From Pirellulaceae bacterium (GTDB lineage: Bacteria > Planctomycetota > Planctomycetia > Pirellulales > Pirellulaceae), in the NCBI GenBank assembly GCA_023382975.1, contig JAHDXO010000009.1, forward strand, positions 62,001 to 126,000: a DNA stretch of 64,000 nucleotides. The letters run 5' to 3'. The notes under the pieces were generated by a model, which had not been told where the DNA came from, did not search any database, and saw only the letters and a list, made by a program, of their open reading frames with translations. Positions 33,335-41,720 of the stretch are shown here, piece by piece. Position 1 is the first letter of the stretch. Each line of letters starts with the position of its first letter. The position numbers and the translations under genes were made by a program.

Positions 33335-35617
33335 GTGAATAGACGAAAAACATCGCTGCGGGTTTGGCCGGGGCGACCGTACCCGCTCGGTGCCACTTGG
33401 GATGGTCGAGGCGTCAATTTTGCCTTGTTCTCCGAACATGCGAAGCGAGTCGAATTGTGTTTGTTCGATGCGGTGGATTCCACCGAGGAGCGGGTCTGCA
33501 TTCCGTTGCGCGAGCAGACCGATCTGGTCTGGCACTGCTATCTGCCGGGCATCAAGCCGGGGCAGTTGTACGGATACCGAGTCCACGGGCCTTACGAACC
33601 CAAGCGGGGCCACCGCTTCAATGCGAACAAGGTCTTGTTGGATCCGTACGCCAAGCTGCTGGGACGCGACATCCAATGGGCCGACGAGATGTTCGGTTAC
33701 CGCGTGGGCGATCCCAACAAGGATCTTTCGCGGGACGATCGCGACAATGCTGCCTTTGCGCCGCTGGCGTCGGTCACGGCGCCGGGATTCCGCTGGCGAG
33801 GCGACCGCCCGCCGCGCACTCCCTGGCACAAGACCGTGATCTACGAATTGCATGTCAAGGGATTCACCTGCCAGCATCCGGGAGTGCCGAAGGCGTTGCG
33901 CGGAACCTATGCCGGGTTGGCGACTCCGGCGGCGATTTCCCATCTGAAGCGGCTCGGCGTGACGGCGGTCGAATTGATGCCGGTCCATCATCGCGTCGAC
34001 GATCGGCACTTGACCGAGCGCGGGTTGGTGAACTACTGGGGTTACAACACGCTGTCGTTCTTCGCGCCGGATACTCGGTACGCCTCGTCGTCGTTTCCCA
34101 ACGCGGTCTGCGAATTCAAGCACATGGTGCGAAAACTGCACCGAGCGGGTCTCGAAGTGATTCTGGACGTGGTCTACAACCACACCGGCGAGGGCAATCA
34201 TCTGGGGCCGACGCTCTCGCTGCGCGGGTTGGACAACGCGTCGTACTACCGGCTGGTCGGGAACGATCCGCGGTTCTACATGGACTACACGGGCTGCGGC
34301 AATACGTTGAACATGATGTGTCCGCGCGTTCTGCAATTGATCATGGACAGCCTGCGGTACTGGGTTCTGGAGATGCACGTCGATGGATTCCGCTTCGATT
34401 TGGCGAGCGCCTTGGCGCGCGAGCAGCACGCGGTCGACCGGCTGGGGGCGTTCTTCGACATCATTCACCAGGACCCCGTGCTGTCGCGGGTCAAGTTGAT
34501 TGCCGAGCCGTGGGACTTGGGCGACGGCGGTTATCAGGTAGGCAATTTCCCGGTGCTGTGGACCGAGTGGAACGGCAAGTACCGAGACACGGTGCGGCGT
34601 TTCTGGCGGGGCGATGGCGACGCGCTGAACGAGTTCGCCACTCGGTTGTGCGGCAGCAGCGACCTGTACGAGCACAGCGGCCGCAAGCCCTACGCGAGCA
34701 TCAACTTCGTCACCTCGCACGACGGATTCAGCATGCGCGATCTGGTCAGCTACAACCACAAGCACAACGAGGCCAACGGCGAGGGCAACCGGGACGGCGA
34801 CAACCATAACTTGAGTTGGAACTGCGGCGCCGAAGGGCCGACGGACGATTCGCGCATTCAGGCGATGCGGATCCGCCAGATGAAGAACCTCTTGACGACG
34901 CTGCTGTTTTCGCAAGGGGTGCCGATGATCCGCAGCGGGGACGAGTTGCAGCAGACGCAGCGCGGCAACAATAACACCTACTGCCAGGACAACGCCCTCA
35001 GTTGGCTCGACTGGGAATTGGAACCGGAACAGCGCCGGTTCGTGGACTTCGTCCGTCAGTTGGTCGAGCTTCGCCGGAAGCATCCCGTACTGACTCGCCG
35101 CCGATTTTTCCAGGGACGCCATGTCCGCGGCGCGAACATCTCCGACATACTGTGGCTGACTCCGCACGGCCGCGAGATGCAGGAGGCGGATTGGAACCGG
35201 CCGAAGGTGCGAGTGCTCGGCGTCCGGTTGAACGGAAAAATGCTCGACGAATTCGACGAATTCGGCCGCCCGATCACCGGCGCAACGCTGCTGGTCTTGT
35301 TCAGCGCCGAGGACCATGACATCGAGTTCGTGCTGCCCGAGATCGAACCGGACAGCTACTGGTGTCCCGTGTTGGATACCAGTGATCGGCCGAACCAGCC
35401 GAAGCACCTGCCGGGTGGATACCGGTATCCGCTGCACAGCCGCTCGACCGCGGTTCTGGAAAGGAAGCGTTTTCGTCCGACGTTGCTGGGCGGCTACTTC
35501 CAGCGGCGCAGCGTGCCAACCGTTCCGGCGCCGACCAAAGTCGACATTTCGTCACCGCCTGGGGTTGACGATGAACCGTCCGAACCGCACAAAGATCCAG
35601 ACAAGTCCGAATCCTGA
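33335..35617 (+). CDS. glgX: Glycogen debranching enzyme GlgX (GH13, isoamylase type)
   Basis: It hydrolyses alpha-1,6 branches of limit dextrins during glycogen breakdown in the cytoplasm. The 760-residue protein starts with the CBM48 domain (YPLGATWDGRGVNFALFSEH, GQLYGYRVHGPY), followed by the GH13 barrel: VEVILDVVYNHT-like block (LEVILDVVYNHTGEGN), HVDGFRFDLAS with nucleophile Asp355, LIAEPWDLGDGGYQVG with acid/base Glu391, and TSHDGFSMRDLV with Asp463. DELQQTQRGNNNTYCQDN is the GlgX/TreX signature. A hydrophilic ~50-residue tail follows the last beta domain. GTG at 33335 is used, with GGAG 10 nt upstream; TTG 33329 is an alternative. No other glg genes lie in the window. Confidence 0.92.
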   Translation: MNRRKTSLRVWPGRPYPLGATWDGRGVNFALFSEHAKRVELCLFDAVDSTEERVCIPLREQTDLVWHCYLPGIKPGQLYGYRVHGPYEPKRGHRFNANKVLLDPYAKLLGRDIQWADEMFGYRVGDPNKDLSRDDRDNAAFAPLASVTAPGFRWRGDRPPRTPWHKTVIYELHVKGFTCQHPGVPKALRGTYAGLATPAAISHLKRLGVTAVELMPVHHRVDDRHLTERGLVNYWGYNTLSFFAPDTRYASSSFPNAVCEFKHMVRKLHRAGLEVILDVVYNHTGEGNHLGPTLSLRGLDNASYYRLVGNDPRFYMDYTGCGNTLNMMCPRVLQLIMDSLRYWVLEMHVDGFRFDLASALAREQHAVDRLGAFFDIIHQDPVLSRVKLIAEPWDLGDGGYQVGNFPVLWTEWNGKYRDTVRRFWRGDGDALNEFATRLCGSSDLYEHSGRKPYASINFVTSHDGFSMRDLVSYNHKHNEANGEGNRDGDNHNLSWNCGAEGPTDDSRIQAMRIRQMKNLLTTLLFSQGVPMIRSGDELQQTQRGNNNTYCQDNALSWLDWELEPEQRRFVDFVRQLVELRRKHPVLTRRRFFQGRHVRGANISDILWLTPHGREMQEADWNRPKVRVLGVRLNGKMLDEFDEFGRPITGATLLVLFSAEDHDIEFVLPEIEPDSYWCPVLDTSDRPNQPKHLPGGYRYPLHSRSTAVLERKRFRPTLLGGYFQRRSVPTVPAPTKVDISSPPGVDDEPSEPHKDPDKSES

Positions 35618-35638
35618 GACCGGTCATCGACCGGTCTC
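35616..35638 (+). repeat. Hairpin overlapping the glgX stop codon
   Basis: GAGACCGGT and ACCGGTCTC form a perfect 9-bp stem with a 5-nt loop, starting in the stop codon. There is no T tract, so it may protect the 3' end of the mRNA or attenuate read-through rather than terminate on its own. Confidence 0.5.
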
Positions 35639-35673
35639 GCCAACATGCCCGCAGAATGAAGGAGACCCACGCG

Positions 35674-37875
35674 ATGACACACCAGCCTCGACTCCGCTCG
35701 AATCCTGCCGTTCTTCCCGAGTCCGCCTTTCGTGGCGCAGGTTGCCAGCCTGCGGCCCACGTATTCCCATTCCTCCTTCTCCTTTCCCTGTTTTCCGTCC
35801 TCGTTGCGCAGGTCCATGCCGCCGACCCCGATTTTTTCGTGGCGACTAATGGCAACGACCAGTGGTCCGGCAAGTTGTCGGTCCCGGCGCCGGATGGCAC
35901 GGACGGGCCGTTTGCCAGTATTCAGCGGGCACAGCAGGCCGTCCGGCAACTGAAGCAAGCCGAGCCGAATCGCCAGCGGGCGTTGGTCGTCGCCGTTCGC
36001 GGCGGCACGTACTGGCTTGATTCGCCGATCTCCTTCAGTGCCGACGATTCCGGCAGCGAGCGGGCGCCGGTCGTTTACCAGGCGCACGGCGAGGAACGCC
36101 CGATTTTCTCCGGCGGCCGGCCCATCACGGGTTGGCAGGTGGACGGCGCGGGACGCTGGTTCGTGGACTTGCCCGAAGTCTGGGACGGCCAGTGGTTCTT
36201 CTGCCAGTTGTTTGTGGGCGACCAACGGCGGTACCGACCGCAGTTGCCGAAAAAAGGCTACTACAAAATCGCAAAAGCGGGCGATGCCACGCCCGCCGCG
36301 GGCGGACGAGGCTTCAACCGGTTCGGCTACGGGGAAGGCGAACTCGATCCAAATTGGGCCAACCTGAACGACGTCGAGGTGATGCCGTTCCACTCTTGGA
36401 CCGCCTCGCGGTTCCGCGTCGCGTCGCTCGACCCGCAAGCGAAGACGGTCACGGTCGACGGACACACGACCGGCACCAGTTCATGGGCGTCGTTCCACGC
36501 GGGCAACCGGTACTTGGTGGTCAATGTCCGCGAGGCGCTGACGGAGCCCGGCGAGTGGTATCTGGATCGGCCGACCGGGCGGCTAACGTATTTGCCTCGG
36601 CCTGGTGAAGACCCGCAGCAGACGCCGGTCGTGGCGCCCCGGTTGCGATACTTGGTCTTGTTTGCCGGCGATTTGTCCGAGCGGCGTTGGGTGCAGCACG
36701 TGACACTCCGCGGGCTGACGTTCGCCCATTCCAACTGGACCACGCCTGTCGGTGGCCAGGCTTTTCCGCAGGCCGAAGTGAATCTGGGCGCGGCAGTGGC
36801 CGCGATGGCAACGCGGCACGTCGCGATCGAGAATTGCGCGGTTCGCCATACGGGCGAGTACGCCATCGCGTTCGGGCCCGGATGCCAACACAATCGAGTC
36901 GAGGGCTGCGAATTGATCGATCTGGGAGCAGGCGGCATCAAGATCGGGAACGCTCTGCCGTCCGAGTGGGGCGATACGCTGTCGCCGCCGAAGGACGAAG
37001 AGGCGTTGGTTTCGCACCAGACGATCCGCAACTGCCACATCGCGCACGGCGGGCGGCTGCACCCGGCCGCAATCGGCGTTTGGATCGGGCACTCGCCTCA
37101 CAATCTGGTCCAGCACAACGACGTCTACGATTTCTACTACTCGGCGTTTTCGGTCGGTTGGGTCTGGGGGTACGGGCAGAGCCGAGCCCATCACAACGAC
37201 ATCGGCTTCAACCACGCGCACCACATCGGTCAGGGCGTGTTGAGCGACATGGGGTGCATCTACACGCTGGGCGTCTCGCCGGGCACGGTGATTCACAACA
37301 ACCACTTCCATGATGTGGTTTCGTTCGACTACGGCGGCTGGGGCTTGTACACCGACGAAGGGTCGACCGGCATCGTGATGAAGAACAATCTGGTGTACCG
37401 CTGCTCGCGGGCCGGATTCCATCAGCACTACGGCAAGGAGAACCGCATCGAGAACAACATCCTGGCGTTCAACGGCGAGCAGCAGCTTCAGCGCACTCGG
37501 ACCGAAGAACACCAATCGTTCTCGTTCGAGCGGAACATCGTCTACTGGGACAACAACAGCCCGCTGCTGGGTTCGAATTGGAGAGACAACAATTTCCGGA
37601 TGGACCACAATGTCTACTACCACGCGGGTGACAAACCGATCGCGTTTCCAGGCGGATTGACCTTCGAACAATGGCAACAGCAACGCAATCAGGACGAGCA
37701 TTCCCTGATCGCGGATCCGGGCTTCGTCGATCCGAAAAACGACGATTTTCGCTTGAAACCCGATTCCCCGGCGCTGAAGTTGGGCTTTGAGCCCTTCGAT
37801 CCCGGCAAAGCCGGCCGCCTGACTCCGGTCACCCTGACCAAGGATCTTCCCCCGGTTCCGCCCGCCTTCGAATGA
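35674..37875 (+). CDS. Exported right-handed beta-helix protein, GH141-like
   Basis: A 733-residue protein. The signal peptide is preceded by a long N-region (PFLLLLSLFSVLVAQVHA is the hydrophobic core, ~32-49). The mature protein begins DPDFFVATNGNDQWSGKLSV and DGTDGPFASIQRAQQAVRQL, the usual opening of GH141/pectate-lyase-like beta-helices. It continues GGTYWLDSPISFSADDSGSE, RPIFSGGRPITGW and the coils NCAVRHTGEYAIAFGPGCQH, GCIYTLGVSPGTVIHNNHFH and YGGWGLYTDEGSTGIVMKNN. GH141 enzymes act on fucosyl or xylan linkages; activity here is inferred. ATG 35674 has AAGGAG 9 nt upstream, whereas ATG 35656 would place that site inside the gene. A REP-like palindrome lies within the signal-peptide coding region. 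Confidence 0.8.
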   Translation: MTHQPRLRSNPAVLPESAFRGAGCQPAAHVFPFLLLLSLFSVLVAQVHAADPDFFVATNGNDQWSGKLSVPAPDGTDGPFASIQRAQQAVRQLKQAEPNRQRALVVAVRGGTYWLDSPISFSADDSGSERAPVVYQAHGEERPIFSGGRPITGWQVDGAGRWFVDLPEVWDGQWFFCQLFVGDQRRYRPQLPKKGYYKIAKAGDATPAAGGRGFNRFGYGEGELDPNWANLNDVEVMPFHSWTASRFRVASLDPQAKTVTVDGHTTGTSSWASFHAGNRYLVVNVREALTEPGEWYLDRPTGRLTYLPRPGEDPQQTPVVAPRLRYLVLFAGDLSERRWVQHVTLRGLTFAHSNWTTPVGGQAFPQAEVNLGAAVAAMATRHVAIENCAVRHTGEYAIAFGPGCQHNRVEGCELIDLGAGGIKIGNALPSEWGDTLSPPKDEEALVSHQTIRNCHIAHGGRLHPAAIGVWIGHSPHNLVQHNDVYDFYYSAFSVGWVWGYGQSRAHHNDIGFNHAHHIGQGVLSDMGCIYTLGVSPGTVIHNNHFHDVVSFDYGGWGLYTDEGSTGIVMKNNLVYRCSRAGFHQHYGKENRIENNILAFNGEQQLQRTRTEEHQSFSFERNIVYWDNNSPLLGSNWRDNNFRMDHNVYYHAGDKPIAFPGGLTFEQWQQQRNQDEHSLIADPGFVDPKNDDFRLKPDSPALKLGFEPFDPGKAGRLTPVTLTKDLPPVPPAFE
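35737..35753. repeat. REP-like palindrome inside the signal-peptide region
   Basis: GCAGGTTGCCAGCCTGC is an inverted repeat (5-bp arms, 7-nt loop) in a setting (GGTTGCCAGCCTGCGGCC) that resembles dispersed planctomycete palindromes. It is translated as GAGCQPAA just before the hydrophobic core, so it seems to have inserted in frame. Confidence 0.45.
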
Positions 37876-38126
37876 TCCGGCTTGCGGACATGGGGACATA
37901 CTGCGTTTCTTCAAGCGGCTTCATCCTGACTCGTTCGAGGGCCGGCCGAGGGCGATAGCGTATTCGCGGAATTCGCCGCCATCGTCTGGCCCTTCGACGA
38001 GGGCGTTATTTCTTCAACGTTGCGAGCGTTTCGGTCGCCTTGCCCGAACCGAGCCTAGTTCGTATTCTTTCGGCAGCGGAAATCAGGACCAGGAAACGGC
38101 CCAGCAAAGCGACACGGAGAGTACCC

Positions 38127-39371
38127 TTGACAAGAACCACCGTTGCAGTGACCGGTTTCGGCTTGATCAGTCCTCTGGGCAGGGGAGCCGACGCGAATTC
38201 GTCCGCCCTGCAAGCCGGGGTTTCAGGCGTCATTTCGCAGCGACCCTACTGGGCCGAGTGCGGATTGCGCTCGCAGATCTCGGGCAAGGTAGATACAGAA
38301 CCACTCCGCCATCTGTTCGATCGCAAGCAGGAGCGGTTTCTCTGCGAATCGGCGCTGCTCAGTTGCGCCGCGATGCACGACGCAATTCAGATGGCGGGCT
38401 TGAGTGACGAACAACTGCAAGATCCGCGAACGGGCGTCATCATCGGGACAGGAGCCGGTTCGAGCGTGGTGGACGCGATCGCGTTGGCCGAGCGTCTGAG
38501 GAAACGCGGCGGATCGAAAGTCGGAGCGTACCAAGTGCCGTTGATCATGGGCTCGTCGGCGACAGCGAATGCCGGGGTCCTCTTTCGCGTCCGCGGACAT
38601 TCCTACGGAATCACCTCGGCGTGCTCCACGTCCGCGCACTCCCTGATGCTGGGGCTCGATCTGATCCGCAGCGGCCGGCAGGACCGAATCTTTGCCGGAG
38701 GAGCGGAAGACGTGAACATCTACAGCGCCGCGGCGTTCGACGGGATGAACGCGCTGTCCAGTGCCTACAATGACCAACCCGAGCGAGCGTCGCGGCCGCT
38801 GGACAGGAACCGGGACGGGTTCGTGTTCTCGGGCGGCGCGGGGGTGTTGTTGCTCGAAGACATGAAGCTCGCCGTCGCGCGGGGCGCAAAGATCTGGGCG
38901 ATTCTCGAAGGAGCCGCGGCGACCTCGGACGGCGAAGATATGGTCGTTCCGAACGGGAAAGGGGCCATCGCCGCCATGGAATTGGCTTTGCAGGACGCGG
39001 AGGTCGATCGGCGGAGGATCGACTACATCAATCTGCACGGCACGTCCACACCCGTCGGCGACGTCAAGGAAATCGAAGCCATTCGCTCCGTCTTCGGCGA
39101 TGCGGTCCCACCGTTCTCCTCCACCAAGTCCATGACCGGCCACGCCCTGGGAGCTGCCGGAGCCCTGGAGGCCATTTTCTGCATCCTGATGATGCGAGAC
39201 AACTTTCTGGCCCCCAACATCAATTTGGACAACCCGGAGCCCGCCGTAGCAGATCTGCCGGTTGTGCGCGAGACGCAGAAGGCGGAAATCGCCTGGGCCA
39301 TGAGCAATTCCTTCGGATTTGGCGGAACCAACTGCGCCCTCGTCTTCTCGCATCCCGACCGGCGCCAGTGA
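38127..39371 (+). CDS. Beta-ketoacyl-ACP synthase, KAS I/II (FabB/FabF) type
   Basis: A condensing enzyme for chain elongation in fatty acid or polyketide synthesis. The 414-residue thiolase-fold protein has the C-H-H triad: Cys166 (TSACSTSAHS), His304 (NLHGTSTPVGD) and His339 (KSMTGHALGAAG), with Lys five residues before His339. It ends with the family GFGGTN loop. The SACSTSAH and STKSMTGH blocks resemble FabB more than FabF. The start is TTG at 38127, supported by GGAGA (38116-38120) and by alignment of VAVTGFGLISPLG to the family N-terminus; the longer frame from 38040 has no such support. No acpP or fabG is adjacent, so its pathway is uncertain. Confidence 0.88.
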   Translation: MTRTTVAVTGFGLISPLGRGADANSSALQAGVSGVISQRPYWAECGLRSQISGKVDTEPLRHLFDRKQERFLCESALLSCAAMHDAIQMAGLSDEQLQDPRTGVIIGTGAGSSVVDAIALAERLRKRGGSKVGAYQVPLIMGSSATANAGVLFRVRGHSYGITSACSTSAHSLMLGLDLIRSGRQDRIFAGGAEDVNIYSAAAFDGMNALSSAYNDQPERASRPLDRNRDGFVFSGGAGVLLLEDMKLAVARGAKIWAILEGAAATSDGEDMVVPNGKGAIAAMELALQDAEVDRRRIDYINLHGTSTPVGDVKEIEAIRSVFGDAVPPFSSTKSMTGHALGAAGALEAIFCILMMRDNFLAPNINLDNPEPAVADLPVVRETQKAEIAWAMSNSFGFGGTNCALVFSHPDRRQ

Positions 39372-39450
39372 CGCGAACAGCGGTTGGTTGAAGAGAACCT
39401 GCAACGATGGTCCAATTCCCGGCAAATGCGTCGTCGGCAAAGAACAGTGG

Positions 39451-40257
39451 CTAGGGCGCGGGGAGAGGGACGGTTTCGGCGTCGAGTGGTGGGGCGGGCT
39501 GGCCGTAGTTGTCGACGTTCGTCAGATCGAGTTGTTCGTGGAACGTCTCGCCGGGCAGTATCCAAATCTCGCCGTGCAGGTCTTCCTGTTCGGTGCGAAC
39601 GCTGTGATGCCGGACCAGTTCCAGCACGGCCAAAAAGACGCCGATCATGGTGGACTTGTGCATGCCGGACTGGAACATCTCCGAGAACGACGCCCGACCG
39701 TTTTGGATCAGCAGGTGGTGGATGCGCTCCATGTGGACGTGGATCGGCGTGTCGTCGTAGATGATGCTGGCCGGCTGCGCCACTTGGCTGTCCCGGACGA
39801 TGCGTCCAAACGCGCTGACCAAATCCCAGAGTTCGATCTCTTGGATCGGCTGCATGGCAGGTTCGGTGCGCCGGGGCGGCAAGTCGTCTGCCAGACGCGG
39901 CATCCGCTGCTGCCAATGGCGACTCCGTTCGTCCAGCATGCTGGCGGCGTCGCGATACTTCTTGTACATCAACAGCCGCTCGACTAGTTCCTCGCGCGGA
40001 TCCTCGATCTCCTCCGTCTCTTCCCCGCCCCGCGGCAACACCATCCGCGACTTGATCTCCATCAGCGTGCTGGCCATTTCGATGAAGTCGGCCGCCAGAT
40101 TGACGTCCAATTCCTGAAGAATCTCCAAGTAGTTCAGAAACTGTTCCGCGATCGTCGCGACGGAAATCTGCGTCACCTCCAGCTCGTTCTTGCGAACAAG
40201 GTACAGCAGCAGATCCAGCGGGCCGCGGAACATGTCCAAATCGATATGGAAACTCAT
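39451..40257 (-). CDS. scpA: Segregation and condensation protein A
   Basis: Kleisin subunit that bridges the SMC dimer in chromosome condensation. The 268-residue protein shows the ScpA N-terminal domain (MSFHIDLDMFRGPLDLLLYL, VRKNELEVTQISVATIAEQF), FIEMASTLMEIKSRMVLP, the acidic middle (EETEEIEDPREELVERLLMY) and the winged-helix C-terminus (HHLLIQNGRASFSEMFQSGM, MIGVFLAVLELVRHHSV). It ends with a ~25-residue polar tail. ScpB is not next to it. It lies 102 bp downstream of plsC as the last gene of the groES-prenyltransferase-cmk-plsC-scpA group. Confidence 0.93.
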   Translation of the reverse strand: MSFHIDLDMFRGPLDLLLYLVRKNELEVTQISVATIAEQFLNYLEILQELDVNLAADFIEMASTLMEIKSRMVLPRGGEETEEIEDPREELVERLLMYKKYRDAASMLDERSRHWQQRMPRLADDLPPRRTEPAMQPIQEIELWDLVSAFGRIVRDSQVAQPASIIYDDTPIHVHMERIHHLLIQNGRASFSEMFQSGMHKSTMIGVFLAVLELVRHHSVRTEQEDLHGEIWILPGETFHEQLDLTNVDNYGQPAPPLDAETVPLPAP

Positions 40258-40359
40258 CCGTTTATTTTCACCTTGTCACTCGCTTGCCGCAGAGCCCATC
40301 ATCAGCCGGTTGGGCCATCGTACCGCCTGCGCGGGTTTCGAGCGAGAGGAATCTCGCGT

Positions 40360-41001
40360 TCAACGCTGTCTGCCGTGGCGTGCTGCGGCGTGGCAGTCAC
40401 GGATTCTCCGCTCCAATTCGGCGACCAACTGCTCGTCGTTCAGCTCCTGCACCAGTTCCGGTGTCATCGGTTCGCCGATCCAGACATGGATCTGCGAAAG
40501 CCGAGGATAGCGAGCTTCGCGCGGCCAAGCGTCGAACGCGCCGTCCACGGCCACCGGCAGCAGCGGTGACTTGCCGCGGCGCGCCAACGCGACGAAGCCG
40601 GGTTTCAACGGCGCGACTTCACCGTCCCGTGTGCGCGTGCCCTCGGGGAAAATCAGTACCAACTCGCCGCGTTTCAGCCGCTTCAGCGTCTCTTTCAAAC
40701 CACCCAGTCCACCGCCCTCCCGATCGATGGGGATCGCGTCCAGGAATTCGATGACCCAGCGGAACGCAAAGAAGCGGAACAGCGTCTTCCGCGCCAAATA
40801 GTTCAGCCGCCGATTGAAGCCTATCCCAACCAACACGGGGTCGAAGAAGCTCTGATGGTTCGAACAAACCAACACACCGCCTTCGGCCGGAATATTCTCC
40901 CGCCCCCGGCAACGGATTGAAAAAAGCAGAATCCCCGACAATTGCGACAGGATTTGCAACAGACGGTAGCCGATTCGCTTGGTGAACGAACGTTGGGACA
41001 T
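40360..41001 (-). CDS. plsC: 1-acyl-sn-glycerol-3-phosphate acyltransferase
   Basis: It makes phosphatidic acid from lysophosphatidic acid at the inner membrane. The 213-residue protein has the HX4D motif NHQSFFDP (His49, Asp54), the glycerol-phosphate site LIFPEGTRTRDGEVAP and LLPVAVDGAFDAWP, plus an N-terminal hydrophobic segment (~12-29). Length is normal for compact bacterial PlsC. It follows cmk by 20 bp; the cmk-plsC pairing is seen in many bacteria. Confidence 0.9.
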   Translation of the reverse strand: MSQRSFTKRIGYRLLQILSQLSGILLFSIRCRGRENIPAEGGVLVCSNHQSFFDPVLVGIGFNRRLNYLARKTLFRFFAFRWVIEFLDAIPIDREGGGLGGLKETLKRLKRGELVLIFPEGTRTRDGEVAPLKPGFVALARRGKSPLLPVAVDGAFDAWPREARYPRLSQIHVWIGEPMTPELVQELNDEQLVAELERRIRDCHAAARHGRQR

Positions 41002-41021
41002 CGACCGCCTCTTGTGATGGC

Positions 41022-41717
41022 TTAGGACTGCGGGACGGAAATCGGTGCGGCTTCGCCGTTCGAAACAGCCCTTGCTCGCTCGATGACGATCTGTTTCAAC
41101 CGGACGGCCACGTCCTCTTGCGACATGCCGTCCGTGACGACTTCGATGGCATCCGCCGCTTTTGCCAACCGGCCGACTTCGCGTTGGCGGTCCTGTTCGT
41201 CACGCCGCTGTTGTTGGTGAAGAATGTCCGCCAGCGGAATCGACTGGCCGCGTGCCTGCAGATCGGCCACGCGGCGCCGAGCCCGTTCGTCGGGACTGGC
41301 GGTCAAAAAGAACTTGCATTCTGCGTCGGGAAAGGCGAGCGTGCCCTGGTCGCGGCCTTCGGTGACCAGGCTTTGGCCGTGGGCGAACTCGCGCTGCAAC
41401 CGCACCATCCGCTGGCGGATTTGCGGGTGATCCGCGACGCAGCGAACCGCAACGGTCGTTTCGTTGGTGCGAATGGCCTCGGTCACATCCTGGCCGTCCA
41501 GCATCACACGGTCGCCGTCGAAACGGATCTCCACCGCCTGGGCCAACTCGGCCAGTTCCCCGGGATTTTCCCAGTCCACACCGCGGCGAAGTCCCGCCAG
41601 CGCCACGGCTCGGTACATGGCGCCGGTGTCCAAGAAACGAAAGCCCAGGCGTGCGGCCAGCAGTTTGGCGACGGTGGTCTTTCCGGCACCTGCCGGCCCA
41701 TCAATCGTGACGATCAT
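41022..41717 (-). CDS. cmk: Cytidylate kinase
   Basis: It phosphorylates CMP and dCMP in pyrimidine nucleotide salvage. The 231-residue P-loop kinase starts MIVTIDGPAGAGKTTVAKLL (P-loop at 7-15). It shows FLDTGAMYRAVALAG, GRDQGTLAFPDAECKFFLTA (with the D/G variant of the usual GRDIGT), SPDERARRR and a C-terminal ADAIEVVTDGMS (equivalent of ALVIDTT). The start lies 3 bp after the prenyltransferase-like stop codon and has no good ribosome binding site, so translation is probably coupled. Confidence 0.92.
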   Translation of the reverse strand: MIVTIDGPAGAGKTTVAKLLAARLGFRFLDTGAMYRAVALAGLRRGVDWENPGELAELAQAVEIRFDGDRVMLDGQDVTEAIRTNETTVAVRCVADHPQIRQRMVRLQREFAHGQSLVTEGRDQGTLAFPDAECKFFLTASPDERARRRVADLQARGQSIPLADILHQQQRRDEQDRQREVGRLAKAADAIEVVTDGMSQEDVAVRLKQIVIERARAVSNGEAAPISVPQS

Positions 41718-41720
41718 GGT

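Noticed and set aside
33054..33338. 94-codon frame upstream of glgX
   Set aside because: No ribosome binding site or motif, and it overlaps the glgX start.
33149..35437. 762-codon minus-strand frame
   Set aside because: Antisense to glgX; long only because of high GC content.
35616..35638. Intrinsic terminator of glgX
   Set aside because: Good stem but no T tract, so it is listed only as a hairpin.
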